A DNA stretch of 64,000 nucleotides, taken from contig JAQFVV010006199.1 in the NCBI GenBank assembly GCA_028023455.1, positions 2,358,001 through 2,422,000 on the forward strand, in the 5' to 3' direction. The stretch comes from Epiperipatus broadwayi. Taxonomy: Eukaryota > Onychophora > Udeonychophora > Euonychophora > Peripatidae. The position numbers and the translations under genes are program-made. The notes under the pieces were generated by a model, which was not told the origin of the DNA, ran no database searches, and saw nothing but the letters and a program-made list of their open reading frames with translations. This document shows positions 33,421 through 47,400 of the stretch, piece by piece. Numbering within the stretch: the stretch's first letter is position 1; each line of letters begins with the position of its first letter.

Positions 33421-36060
33421 TTTTTTTTTTTTTTTTTCATATTCATGTCTTATATAATTTGATGCAATTGTAGATTATGGAATTTCTGGATCTAAATTCG
33501 GACTATCATTCCTGGTATCATATTTGAAGGTCACATGATCTCCTAAGGGACTAATTATACAATTACTTATTTTTTTCACATAAATTGTATATTTAATATC
33601 AGTTACTTAATTACCATTCTTATTTTATATTTCTCATATTTAATATCAAATTCATACTTTTCTTTCAAATAAAACAGAAGCAGTAAAAAAAAAGATAATA
33701 AATTTACAAATTAATAGTAGAGAGAGGGATCTCTTTTAACAAACATCCATTCATGAACTTTTTATAATATTCAGAAAAAAAATAACAATATACAATTAAA
33801 ATCTAAATAAATGTTTAAAATTAACAATATATATAATAATTTCTTGTGGAGCCTCAAATAGTCAAATATTGCACATAGAGTAAGTAAATAATTTAATAAG
33901 ATGATTTTCAAAAGTATTAGAACAATATGAAGACAGATTGACAGCTATTTCAATTAAGAAAAATCTTTAAACAACATATTTTTTCCCCTTGAAAAAAACT
34001 ATTAGTCTTTCTCTTTTTTGAATTGTGATAAGGATTTGTTCTATGTATTTTTCCATTTAGTTCTATTCTCATAATTATCACATAGATATTCATTCCATGT
34101 AAATCTTTTTATTTTATGAATTTTGGTCTTGAAAATTATACTTGCAGTGATTTGTTTTATATTTCAGGGAGCTTTTTATATATTTCTTGTGCAGTAGCTT
34201 GTCTTACAATATCTTGTGAAGGAATATGTGAAAAAATAAGTATCCACTGCAAAAAGTGAACTTTTGTGCCAGTTATATTTTTCATGATAATATTTAATTG
34301 CATATCTAGAAGTTTAGTGCCCTTTTTCCTAATAGGGATATGATAATCATCTCTGTAGAAAATAACAGCACTAAGAAAGTTTTTCTTAAAAGTATTTGTA
34401 CCATAACTCCAAGGTTGACCAACCAGCATTCCAAAGAGGTTGTTTAATAAATTATTTTAAATCTAATTTTTTGGTAGATGAAAAGAATATGTTAGGCTAT
34501 AATTTATGGCATAGATCATTCTTCAAACATTGCAGAAAATTCAACTTAGTTTGTAAGATTTTTTTTGTTGTTGTTTAGATAAAAAATTTGAACAGCTTGT
34601 AAGATTATTAGTCTACCTTTTTTTTAAATCTGGGATTCAGCTCTTTTATAAGATCAAGACAATGTCATCAGCAAAGATAAATTTCCAATGTTCTCTTTTT
34701 GGAAGATTATTATCGAATTCTGTACATTACTAGTAAAAGTAAATAGGTGAGAAAACTGAACTCTTTGGAAAGGTTATTATGTAAATTTTATATTTACTAT
34801 AATTACCATTTAAAGACATGCAATTTTTTTTTTTTTTAGAGAGCAATTTATCAAATAAAATTCATCTGCATTTAAGAAATTGGAGAGACAATTTTTTCAA
34901 TGTTACAAGTTGATGTTAGATCAATAAAGATAGCACCAGTCTAATTTATTTTGAAATTCCTTTTCAGTATGTAGAATTAAAAGTAGAATTTGTTTACCAC
35001 TAGTTTAAATCTCATCTCACTAAACATAATCATTCTTTCAAATATCTCAGAAGAGACAGATATTGAACAATTTTTTGTATCGTTAATTTCATTAGATTTT
35101 AAGACTGCTACAGTTTTGCTTTCATTTAAAAATTTTGGAATGGTTTCTACATAAATAATGGGTAATCATTTTGCTAACCATGATTTAGTTTAAAGTACTA
35201 AGTTTGTTAAAAACTTTTCAAGTAAATTATATTATTGGTGTCTCCTGGTTTATGATAATCAGTGACAAATTTTAGTTTGCTAATATCAAATTTAAATTGG
35301 AGAAAATGATGAAAGAAAAGTTTGTAATATCTGCCTTAACAATATTTTTTTAAGCTGTTATTTGTAAACTTAAAAGTTTGATATACAAGCTTTGAAATCT
35401 CTTTGGCAATATCAGTGGTAATTTTTTTGGCCATGTTTTTACATATGCTGAGCCGGAATAGATGAAACTAAACATTATGACTGAATCTTGTTCATTTTTG
35501 TTTTTCCATGAACTCTCTTTTCTTATCTACTATCATCAAGAAATTTTCTAATTATCTCAACAATTTTTAAATCTTTGATTATAAAGAGCCCTTGTTGATT
35601 TATTTCAAACTAGAATTAATTGCTTTTAGTATCCTTAAGAGATTGGAGTTAATCTATTACAATAAGAAGGGATTCCTTAAGATATATAGTATATTGATTG
35701 CAATTAGTTGTTTTTTTTTTAAAAATTCCATCTTGCAGACTTTTTTCACTTACATGAATGATAAAATTTGATTTATTCTAGCTATGAGAAAATTGATTTA
35801 ATATTAGTAAATCAGAAAGCAATGGAGAATCTTTTTTTTTTTTAAGAAATAAGACAAATCAGAAGCTGTGTCTGTCTTTACTGCCTGAATGAAAATTTTC
35901 TCTTTGCTTAGCAGCATAAAAATTATGGGTATTGTTTGAAAGCCATTCATTGCAGCAATATTGTAAAGTATAGTCATGTCTAGGTTACAGAAATGAGAGT
36001 TCCAGTCTGTCAAAATGAAAAATGACTCCATAATGCTTGTGACCATAAAACATTAAGTGT
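33421..36060 (-). mobile_element. Jockey/CR1-style LINE (family L3), decayed, with poly(A) at the 3' end
   Basis: The T-run at 33421-33437 reads as a poly(A) tail on the minus strand. Upstream in sense direction, a 90-codon frame (34157-34429) carries LVGQPWSYGTNTFKK and NIIMKNITGTKVHFLQW, the post-RT region of Jockey/CR1-like LINEs. FADD, the RT catalytic box, is at 34664-34675. An IPKFLNESKTVAVLK-like segment with ISVSSEIFERM lies near 34990-35150, the RT entry block. A further frame at 35804-36046 is of unclear function. Stops and frameshifts break the ORF, and the 5' limit is approximate. Confidence 0.7.
34157..34429 (-). pseudogene. Post-RT region of LINE L3
   Basis: A 90-codon open frame. 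The order of motifs (VGQPWSYGTNT, LLDMQLNIIMKNITGTK, HIPSQDIVRQATAQEIYKKL) parallels the KLAGTSWG ... LN..LRIITG ... P.LR..A pattern found after the RT domain in Jockey-like LINEs. It continues the frame that began with FADD at 34675, after an interruption. It has no start of its own. Confidence 0.6.
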
Positions 36061-38039
36061 TTGTATACCCTTTGCAAAGAGATCTTTAGAAAATGCTATA
36101 AAATTACTTCATCCATATATTGGTGGTGTATCTAAATCTAAACTGATTTACAAATTAATATCACAAACACAAAGGTAATTGCACCTTAGAGGATTCATTC
36201 ATTTAATAATGTGAGTCTTCTCAAGATCTTTGACTTTATATTGATTTTTGAGCAAATACATGCTTGTTTGACTGCCTTTATTTCAAACTATTTAGGAAAG
36301 TAATTGAAGATGGGTTCAATTGACTCACCATTTGAATAAATAATTTTTATGAATGCAATATCTATAAATCTCTCAATACAATCTTATCCTATTCTTTTTT
36401 GTTTCAGATTTGCCAATATACAACTAAGTATAAAGCTTTTTGTCCATAGAATTTCAGTAATTATTTGATAGTATTTAAATATCATTATATGTTATAACAA
36501 AATTTATGAAATACTGAAAATGTTAGCTGATATATATATATATGGGCGTGAATAAAATGTAAAAAAATTTAAATATAAATTTCAGTCAATATATATATGT
36601 GTGTGTGTATTAAGGAAAATATATATACAATAATACCTTTTCATAGTGGCTTGATTCAGCTCAAGTTTTTCCAGAGTATACATATTTTTTGTGATTCATT
36701 CTTGGCAGATCAATATTTTCAAAGCATTTTTTCTAGACTCCACTGGCACACATTTCTTTATGAAGCATATCCACATAGAATTTTTTTATATCATACCAAA
36801 ATTATCTCTTGATTCCTCAGTAATTTTATTAACTCAACCATTCAGGTAATAATCATTCTAACACTAATTTAGTAATATATATCCTTATGATAGATTTATT
36901 CATCCTAGATTTGCTACTAGAATATTGATTATGAAAAGGGTTCATTAAAATATATTATGCATTTTTAAAGTTAGAATAGATTGTGGGTGGGGGGGGGGTT
37001 CATGTAATGCTAAACTCACTTTTATGATCAAATTTTATCACTTGGATGTAGTACTTTTGCTTAATTATTCATCTTCTGTCATAGAACATTATATATATAT
37101 ATAATGGGAATAATTAATATCGGTCTTAGCTGATCATATGATCTTCACAAAGGTTGACCAATTATTCCTGCTATTTTACTGAAATCAACAGACTAATTAT
37201 ATAACTACTTTTCTAACAACTGTTGAAAACTTAATATTCTACCCATAATTATTTTAGTTGAAACTAGTGAGTAACTCTCAAATAATAATATAATTTTTTT
37301 TTTAAAAAAAGTTAGTTATATTAGTTAATTGGTCTAATTAGATAATGACAATTTTGTCATGAAGTTCATGAATATAAAAACAAAAATCTATTGCACAAAA
37401 AGAGAGTAAAAATAAAATTAAACAATAATATATAAACATTTAAGGTATTTTATCATTTATTACATTTACAAAAGTTAATATTCATATATATACACACACA
37501 CACATGAAATCTACAAATATCCACAATAACTTTTTTGTCAGTAATAATCAAATTGGGTTTTAATTTCAAGCTATAGGGGAAGCAATAGAATGAAATTAGT
37601 TATGAAGATTTATTCATCTTATTAATGGTTAAGATGTTTGTAAAAATTATATAGATTAAGCAATGAACTATGTTTAGTGATTTGTCTCAGCTTATTCTTT
37701 TTTTTTTTCAAGACTCAAAAACAAGCGGTACAATATCTTTATTATTATAAATAAAGCATATATTTTTTATTTAGTTTATACTATTAAATAGGACTTTTAG
37801 ACCTCTAACTTAAAATAAATTTTTGCTTGGCCATGTCTTGGTAATCATTCCTGTTTTTGGCCACTTGTTTTTATTAATCACCAAAATGTAAAGCATCTAG
37901 AGTATTTTTTCAATCCTATTATCATCATTTATTTTTATGCTTTTCAGGAAGATTTTAAAAGTAAACATATTTAAATCACTTGGATTTCATTATTACTAAC
38001 TAACCAGATTCATTTTTCAACTATTTTTTTAATTTTTGT
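36061..38039. other. AT-rich stretch, microsatellites, no gene
   Basis: Holds a (TA)n(TG)n run at about 36585-36608, a G-run at 36985-36999, and (TA)n/(CA)n at about 37483-37504. No coding feature supported. Confidence 0.5.
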
Positions 38040-38640
38040 CTTTTTTTCAGATTTTTTTTATTACTATTCTGTTATTAGTCTCCATTTACTATCTCTTCTA
38101 AATTTTTATCATTATATAAACTGTCATTCTTTAACTTTATAAAACTTTTTATGATTTTTTTTCTCTCATACTATTTGCCCTTAATAAATTTTACTTTTTA
38201 ATCCTATTTATTCTGAACTAATAGGTGGTTCATATTTCAGTAATAAACTTTGAAATAAATTATTTACGTGTTGCTTCTTGTATTTATCTTAATATACTCA
38301 AGTCATCACTGTGATTTCAACTTTTGTATCCATCTTTCTTAAGTGTTGCTAGATAATGCTCTTTTTTTACAAAATGGAAATCTCGAATCCTTTAATTTAT
38401 GCACAAGTTTCTGTATCTAACCTAAATAAATCTTTTACTTATGCTGTTAATTCAGTAGTCTTCGTTTGATTATGGTAAAATTATTTTTAAGCCTTTCTTG
38501 GTTTTCCTTTATTAAGTATTAATATCCCTAAGCATGTTGTGGATTTTCAATAATTTTGATTTAAGTCTTGCGTCTACCTTATGATCTGATTTGTTATATT
38601 TTTTCATTTTTCATGATTATACATATATCATTTTCTGACC
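38040..38640 (-). pseudogene. Possible LINE endonuclease C-terminal remnant
   Basis: On the minus strand a short segment reads KSDHKVDARLKSKLL near 38560-38605. This is similar to the SDH box that ends LINE AP-endonuclease domains (SDHRLVRAKLK). The following text is full of stops and cannot be assigned. The evidence is one motif only. Confidence 0.25.
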
Positions 38641-38794
38641 TATTTGTGGTTTTTTTTTAATATTTATATATATATTATTTTATTTAATGACATTATTTAT
38701 ATTTTGCTTAAATGTTCTATATTTATAATTTGTGGTGAAGTCTATTTTCAGCATATACACATTATACTATATTTTATTGTCACATTACCATTTT

Positions 38795-40080
38795 TTATCA
38801 TTGTGATCCATTCCAGAAAGTTTAATACAATTTCTCTGGTCCATAGCCTTCCTTCACATCATACAACACATTTTCTTATTTCATCCATTCATTTCACATC
38901 ATCTTTTGAGTATATAGTTTAAGAGTTCTACCATCCATCTAGTGACATTTTTTTAGCAATATTTCCAGCTTAACTCCATTTCATTGATCTCAGTGATATT
39001 TGTTTGTTCTCTTGTCCATATATTTCATTTTTGATCTTTATTATTATTCCTAACACACATCTCTCTATACTTTATTGTGTGGTTTAAAGTCTCTACTTTG
39101 CTCTTTTATTAAGCTCAGATCCATAAATAATACATGATAAAGTAGATCTATTAAAAACCTTTTCAAATATCTAAGCATATTTCTTTTTAATATTATTTTT
39201 ACTGAAAGCAGTCTGCCAATGTTTAATTCTATAATTAACCACAACCAATATATTTGTAGTTATTATTTTTTTTCTAATTCATGATTATCAATCTTTACTT
39301 TTTCTTCTGAAAGAAATCCATGATCTGATAACTCTGAGAACATATCCTAAGTTCTGAAGTATAATTTGCAAAAACCATCATATCATTTATGAAATCTACA
39401 TGGCTTAAATAATATATACAATGGTCAAATATCCAATATAAAAATTATTTGTCCACAATTTTGTTATTGATATATACTTAATATAATGATCAATCTAAAT
39501 AAAATTGAAACAAACAACTAATTATATTTACAATTATTTAATTATCAATGCAGTTTTCATCTCTTATTGAGATCTTTTCAAGATATAAAGTTGTATGCAT
39601 CACATAACCTATTAATTACATTTACTCCACCTATTGGACATTATTTTACCTTCAGCAATATATTTTTATTTCCATAATTTCCCATTTCAATTCATAAAAT
39701 GCATCTTGTAAACACTGTTATAAAAAGTTTTGGAGATATGTAATCTCCCTATTGTATATCCTTATCAATCTTAGTAGTATTACCGTGTAATAAGATTCAT
39801 CAAAATATGACAATATCCGGAGTCAATATCATGTTAGTTCAACATATTTAATTATTGTAGAAGTAATTATACAATCAAATGGCTTTTCATAATTTACAAA
39901 TCAAAAGTATAAGGAAGATTCACATTTATTAATTCTTTCTATAATTTTTTAATATTTGAATGTGATCCACTATGGTAAAACTACTTTTAAATCCAGCTTG
40001 TTCTTTTGGTTAGTTCCAATCCAAAGTTCACCATAGACAAACTATAATTTTTTTGGTAAAGATGTTGTATAGAAGATTGA
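38795..40080 (-). mobile_element. RTE-like LINE copy H, 3' segment
   Basis: Antisense copy matching 25100-26250: the tail at 38800-38830, the post-RT region with decayed text equivalent to INHRIKL near 39220-39240, a broken FVDYEK-like box near 39875-39890, and SIFYTTSLPK near 40050-40078. Its start at about 40080 lies inside the RT domain, where the orientation flips. Confidence 0.75.
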
Positions 40081-40765
40081 TAGAAAACTGGTAGTTCTTT
40101 AATCTCGAATGATTCCAATGAATTTAAATGAGAATTTGCTGATTGTTTTGGAATATTGACAAACTTTGAAGGTATTTCAAACTTAATTGAGTTAATAAGA
40201 AGACAAATGATATTTTAATAAGAACTACAACAAAGTTGATACAAATTTTCCAGTAAATTATTAATTGAGATGATAATAAGTGAAGAAATATATAAATATT
40301 TAAAAATAATTAGAAAGAATCAAGTATCTGGAGTTCTACAAAATGATACAAAAAAAATTAATTATGAGATAAAAAATGTAACTGTTAAGTGTCAAGAAAA
40401 GTTATAGAAAAAAAATAGAAATTTCAATACTCTAAAACAGTGTCATCATATTAGAAGCAAAGATATTTCAACAATAAAAAGAAAAAATGTAACTATTGCT
40501 AAAATGTGGGATAATGCCATAAAATGTGTGGAGATAGGATTCCAAAGAATTATAAAGAATAGGAAAAATAACTACTACAATTAGTACATCTTTTGAATTG
40601 TTAAACATTGTATATGAAATGATGAGGTACAATTAAATCTATGAAAAAGGAAAAGTTCTAGGAAATGGTGGAATCATTATTAATACCTTAAAAGAAGCAG
40701 GTGAAAAAATAGAAAAATTGTTGCAAAATTATTGTCGCATAAAGCTTTATATAGATGTGAGTTCG
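40081..40765 (+). mobile_element. RTE-like LINE copy H, inverted 5' segment
   Basis: Sense strand of the family's connector and RT entry: a decayed DSNEFK start near 40088, the equivalent of DFKLELANHFQILTDFE at 40095-40155, and TVKCQEKL near 40390. GKVLGNGGIIINTLKEAGEK follows at about 40650-40705. In copy D this part lies immediately upstream of the point where the 3' segment (38795-40080) begins, so the two segments are one insertion with an inverted 5' part. Confidence 0.7.
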
Positions 40766-43700
40766 TATTTTTCCATGCCACTGTAATGCATTATTTGCCT
40801 TTTTTCTAGGAAATCTATACATTTTTTTATCACTGCTAATTTTTTTTATTTACTTTTATTATCCTCTGCCTTTTTGTCTTTTTTTACTATCATTACTTCA
40901 TTATACTGTTTATTTTTATTTTTTGCCCTATCTCTATAACTTCCATGTATTTGGATGAGTTTTTTTTTTTTTTTTTTTAGTAATTTAGTTTTTAGTGATT
41001 GGAAGGTGGTTTGTAGTGATGCCAATTTATTTTTAGTTATAAATTTCCATTATCTAGTTGAAATTTTTTAGTGTTTTTTTTAAAAAAAATTAACTTTACT
41101 TATATTTTTCCAAATACATTGAACTTGAAATGCTGTTTTCCATACTAACCTGCACAATACAGCTAAAAGTTGAATATTATAAGAAAGGTATATATAAAGT
41201 TTGAATTTTTCTAAAAACATTTAATAATTTTATCTAGATGATGGAAATTGTCTAACTTATAACTACTAATCTAGTTCTAATTCCTAACTTGAATATCAGA
41301 TTGTGCAATTTTTCTATGAACATTTCAATTAATTTACTCACATCATAGATGAAAATAAATCTTACGTTTATTGTTTTTCCAAGATTTTTTAGAGGTATTC
41401 TTTGTTTATTGTAATTACTAAATTCAATTTGCCTAAGATCTGGACATACACTCACTTGTTTCTTGTAGTAGTATTGTCACTATCATTAAAGATATTACAT
41501 GAATATTTTTTGTTTGAATTTGAGTTGGTTTCTGATCACCATTCTTCTATATTGAACACAATATATAATAAATTCTTGACAAAAAGTTGACTTCATTAAT
41601 TTAAGTTCTTAACAAAGTAAACCATGCCAATTATTTATGACAACTTGGAATAAGCAAAATAAATTAGACAAAAATAAGTATTCTATATAATCTATCATAA
41701 AAAGACTATAAGATTTTGATAAGAAAATTACATAATGTTATGTTAATAGATCAAAGCATGAGTTGCTTACTCTGAAGATACAATAAAAATTTAAAAAATA
41801 TATAAAACAAAATATCTTCAATCTTTTCTTGGCAGTAGCTGTCTGGAGTCACATATAAAAATTAACATTCCAGAAACGTTTAACAATAATAAAATGTTGG
41901 CTCTTTCGATCTGAAGACCATTGTGTTTTTATCATTAGTCATTAATATTTTGTGGATATCCAATTAGAATTTCTTATAACTTTCAATAAAAAAAAAACTC
42001 AAGTGAAATTTTAATTCATTATTAGTCAGTTATCTTCCAATAAATAACTTCTATTAATATTTATTTTATTCTTTATAAACTATTATCTTCTATCAATTTT
42101 TATTTATCATTTACCATAATCGTAACATTCTTTACCATTATGTTTCCATTTTGCTTCTAACTTTGTCCTTTCAGCATATACATTCTACAAGTGAATATAA
42201 TGAAAAACTTCCCTTCAAATCTTTTTTTGATGAATATGAAATTAATATTGGAGAAATGAGAATTAATTCTTAACCTAGCAGAATAAGTACATAAAACTAA
42301 AGCAGTGGTAGTAAGTGGAATGCATAAAACTTATGGATATAAAGTTGTAAAGCAAAATTTTAATTCCTTTTAAAGCGGCACTCTAAGTAAACAATTTATA
42401 AAATCACTTTCTTGGTATTAATTTCAAATGGTTCAAAATAATTTGAGTCTTATTTAAAATCTTGTTTAATCATTTCTAGTCACATTTTTTTTAATCATTA
42501 GTTCTATCAACAAATTAACTTTGCTTTATATCTTTCTGCCCATTTACAATTCTTAAAATTTTCTACTTTACATGTACTTCCATTACTTTAGTTTTACTTG
42601 GATTTTACAGTTAAGCTCACTATCTACAAGTAATGAAACATAAACAAATGTGAAACAATTAATCCTAATGTTAATTTTATACTTGTTGAGACAATCGTCA
42701 TTTAATAATTCATTTAAATGAATATTAGATTATACAAAGGGAGACAAGTTCTCTTACATTTCTTCCAAAAATTATTTGTCATGAAATAAAACCGTTTAAT
42801 GTTACAACTATTATATTATTTTTATGTATTTGTGATATTAATTTCTTCTTTCAATGGTACTGCTGAGTACTCAGGAGTATCTCACATGACCAGCCAAATA
42901 AGCATCAATTATAAATTAAATGAGTACTGAGACAAACTAAAACTCTACAAACAAGTTTATTCATTTTGAAAAAATAATTAAAATAAAGTATAATTATTGA
43001 TAGTAGTATCATATGTTAATTTTCTAGAGTGCAAATTATTATAGAGGTAATAATAATGTACTATCTGCATGCAATTTTAACCTTATTTGCTATACATATA
43101 TGTATATATAAATGTGCATACAGACAGTATAGGTACATTTCCTCTCTAGAATATTAAAAAATAATTCATCACATAAAAAACTTTTTCAAGACCACATATT
43201 TTTTAATAATTGTTCTATTTTAATATCCTTTTCTAAATCTAACTAATCTTCAGATAAAAACATGATCAGCTAGAATGCTAATTATTTTTTAACATTTCAC
43301 ATTTAACTGTGTTAGATCCCTTTCTTAATGGAATCATAATTATTATAAAAAAATCAAATAGTAAACTACTGAATCAAATTTCAATACAAGAAACTGTCTC
43401 AGCCCCCCTCCACAGCATTTGTTAATGCAATTAGTACTTCAATTTCGTTAGTTTTGGCATTTTCACTTCATTAAATGCTCTTATCTCATTTCATGTATTA
43501 TTATCAAATATTTTCCTTATCTTTTCATAATATTATCATCATCGTGTGGTTACTATCCTTTACCAGAATTATATCCGTTTCCTGGTCACTTGTTATAATA
43601 ATGCATCTAAAAAAGATTTAAATCAATCAGAACATTTTTTTATTTTTTAAAAATTTTAATACAGCAATCACTTTTGAGCCTTCTTTTAGTTGCTGTTAAG

Positions 43701-43879
43701 TCTCTATATTATTCATGAAGCTTTACATTCAATTTATTAATCTACCAAGCAGAAAATGCCATATTTCCTTTAATCAAAGTCAGTAGATTCATTTTCAGAA
43801 AATCATTCAAGATTTTTCTTTTTAAATCCAAGCATCGATTAACAGCTCTTATATTTAAAATATCCTTCTTAATGAAAAT
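40766..43879. other. AT-rich stretch without recognisable gene
   Basis: Contains a T-run at about 40957-40978. Two overlapping 62-67 codon frames near 41252-41590 have no domain and chance-like composition. I see nothing else. Confidence 0.5.
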
Positions 43880-44340
43880 TAAACAAATCCATCTTTCATA
43901 TTACTGTTTCTGTCATATCTGACCCTGCCTTCAGAAGTGGACTATTCCAGATTCCTTACCTGATTGGCTAACACCCAGTTGCTACCCAAAGGGATTAAAT
44001 CTTTCACTGGAGTTCTTGCACCAAATCCACGTTTTCAGTAAAGTAGGGGATCTGCCATCAAATAGTCAACTTTTGGGAGGCAAGGCAGAGAGCAATTACT
44101 TCTGTCAATCTGAATGACGGAACGTGCTCTCCATTAAACCCTTTGCCATCAGCAAGGGTAGTATCCCTCCTCATCGTGATGTCCACGCAGTGAGGTAAGT
44201 CCACTTATGGACTGGAAACTGCTAAATCTGCACTCAACTTGAGGCAAGCCAAATACATAGCTGAAAGAGTCATACCAGAGATCATGAGGCAGGCCAATCA
44301 TTAGCTGGAAGTGAGTTCCATTATTCGGTACAACTACTTC
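43880..44340. repeat. GC-richer unassigned block beside the LTR element
   Basis: Clearly richer in G+C than its surroundings, with blocks such as ACCCAGTTGCTACCCAAAGG and GGCAAGGCAGAGAGCAATTA. It looks like the 5' untranslated part of a LINE or another old repeat, but I cannot assign it. All frames carry stops. A consensus splice donor GAG|GTAAGT lies at about 44193-44200 on the plus strand. Confidence 0.4.
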
Positions 44341-44450
44341 AGCATTAACATGTATATATTCTAACCTATCAAATTACGACTTCATTTCTATTAAATCATT
44401 CGGAAAGCCTAATTCCATTCAATTAAAGAGAATTCGGACGCTTCCTTCTA

Positions 44451-47400
44451 TGATTTGGGTAGCAAACCCTATCTTTTTTATCTAATATAGCTCGACGTTT
44501 GGTTAGTTATAATAATTCAGCTACAGCGATATGCAGTTCAGACAGAGATAGAATTAAAAAAAATTATCATTAATAAAATAAATTTAAAAGGAAAATTTAG
44601 AATAACTAACATTCTTTCTCTATCCAAAACACATTCTCTGAGCTGTAAGTACTTGCACTGTTCGACAATGATGATGATGATTTCCTGTCATTGTTAATAT
44701 TACCGACTAAAATAAAACATTCATTAATTTGCCAATATGCTCTCAATATTTTTGTTATTATACCATTAGATGTTTCAATCTCTTAAGCCATGCCATGCTT
44801 GTAATATTGATCATAATGAATCAATTCTTAATTTAAGAGCACTTATAATAATGACACTAATCTCAGGGTTCTCTGTTATATTTAATAAAATGCTCAGCAG
44901 TATTGTGTTGTCGCATATGACTGACATTCTGGTCGGCTATAGGAAACATTTACCTTATTTAAATTCCAGGTGTCTTCATCCACATATCAACTATTATAAT
45001 ATTTAACGAGATGATAACCATATTCAATAACAACGCATAATTTTGAATAATACAGCCATTTTATCCAGAATCTCAGTCGGAATGATGAAAAGACAAGGGT
45101 GCTTTTGTGTCCTTCCATCCTTCATGACAACACAATAATTTAACTAAGATTTATTACTCAGACACTTCACTTAAAAGTGTATGAAATAATGTGCAACAAA
45201 AGCTAATAGTTTGGGAATAAAGTGATTTTACACACACATAAAATAAAATGTCTTGGTCTGAAGTTTCCAATTCCACAAATAATTCTTATTAAATTAAAAT
45301 ATACTGAAATATTCTGATCTGCTTACAATTGTCTATCTGGTGTATTGAATTTAAGATTTCATAAATGATTTTGGACTCAAGAAAGTATTGCAAGTATTAT
45401 GCCAATACACTTTTATTTAGCACACAAGAAAAATGACTCAAAACAACTTGTAACAAGACTATAATTTATTATTAAATTTTAACAAGATTATAATTTATTA
45501 TTACAGTTTAACAAAACTATCCTTTATGATTAACATAATAAACAAACATATACAATTTATTCGATCCCATATGGATAAAACAAAATATAACTAACATTAA
45601 TTCGTCTATACTTTTAGACCTGGATTCGAACTACTTCTTCATCTTCTTTTTACATTTATGCAAATTGAATATAACAAAATAAATATTATTATCGATACAT
45701 CAACTCATCCATTTAGTGTATCTTATATGAACGGCTGCTTAACTTTATTAACTAACTATTTGTTTTAAAATAAAAATAATCTGATTCTAGGCAATGCGTA
45801 CAAATGATTTTTTTATTATCATATCTTTAATTAAATGATAGTTTTTATTTATATAACTTATTATAATTTATGGGTTATTTATCAGAAGTTACACTTATTA
45901 TTTTAATATTTACCTTAATAACAACTGAAGTTGTTATACACATTGTATTCCTCAGTATAAGTTATATTGTGAGTGCTAATTAATCATTAACCCGAATTAA
46001 ACCTAGTATTTGAACCCTCCATTGGCAAATAAAAATTTCTAAATCACGCAATTTTAAACTTACTCTCTCCATTGACTTACGTGTGGATTACCAGCACTAT
46101 TCCACCGCACAATCCAGACATTGATCATATATACTAGCACGCTATTTATACTAAATGGATCGTGAGGAATTAACCTTCAATATACCCGTTATCTTGCCAT
46201 AACTTTCTAAACAAAACACAATATTCAACACCTTCCGTGGTGGAATTATCTCTATTTTCTCATGAGGAATATGGAATAACACTGAAGGTCTGTAGAATTA
46301 ACTACTACATTAAAATAGTTTGGTGGGTCCTTGCCTCTTACTTGGGCATAATAGGAACGCACACCAAATATAATCCTCTCCTGGGATTTTAACGAATGAA
46401 ATACACTAAATACGATATAAATTACTGATCGTCCTAACTCTGAGAAGCGATCACTTGGGTTATAAACATACCCGAATACTAGATTTATCTATTCCCCTCA
46501 TGGAAAATAAAGCTTTTGGGGAGATCATTTTCCATCCCACAAAATAGATACATTACAATTATTACTAATGCGAATATTAATCATATACTGATGCTATATC
46601 GGGGCAAGACAAGCCAATACACTAATTACACTAAATTTATGTTCCGGGGTATACTTAGATCAACGTCTGAAATCAATGGATATCACAGAATTAACCATAA
46701 TAATTTTCACCTTTGCCAAAGAAACATTCAATAAGTAATTGGTAGTATAGTATCTTGAACTAAATTAAGTGAATGCGTTAATAAAGAATAATTGGGAATA
46801 AGTTCATCAATTAACATAGTATAAATTTGTTTCAAACTTTAAATAAGTAATATCCTGTATAGCACTTCTCTTTAATTACTTCTGATAATTTTAACTAGAT
46901 ATTTTACCTATTAAGTATCTAAATTTTTCTTCTTTTACGCATCTAACATATAAATTTATACCCATAATTGCATCTCATAAGTAAACACATTTTATAAAAA
47001 AAATTTTTTTTTTTTTTTTTATGTCAAATATAAATTTAACCTAGAATAATTACATGAAAACATACCTTTATGATTACAAGGTCATTTATATATTACTTGA
47101 CTATACAGCCTTTCACCTGTTGATATAAAAAAAAATACACATAATTTTACAAATTAGTAAAAAAAAATCATTACTTAACAAGTGCTTATAATCTCACTGG
47201 AAAAATGTTTTTCCGTTGGGCAATTTATCTGGATGAAGAACTTGATCCATTCGTAGTTCACGAAGCAAATTTAAAATAAGAAACACATTTTATTATTTTA
47301 TTTATATAAAAGTTGCCTCCATTCTGGTGCAATTAATAAATTAGGCAAAGAAAACATAGCAGCGTTGGATGTTAATTCTTCTTTGAATTAACTGCTATAA

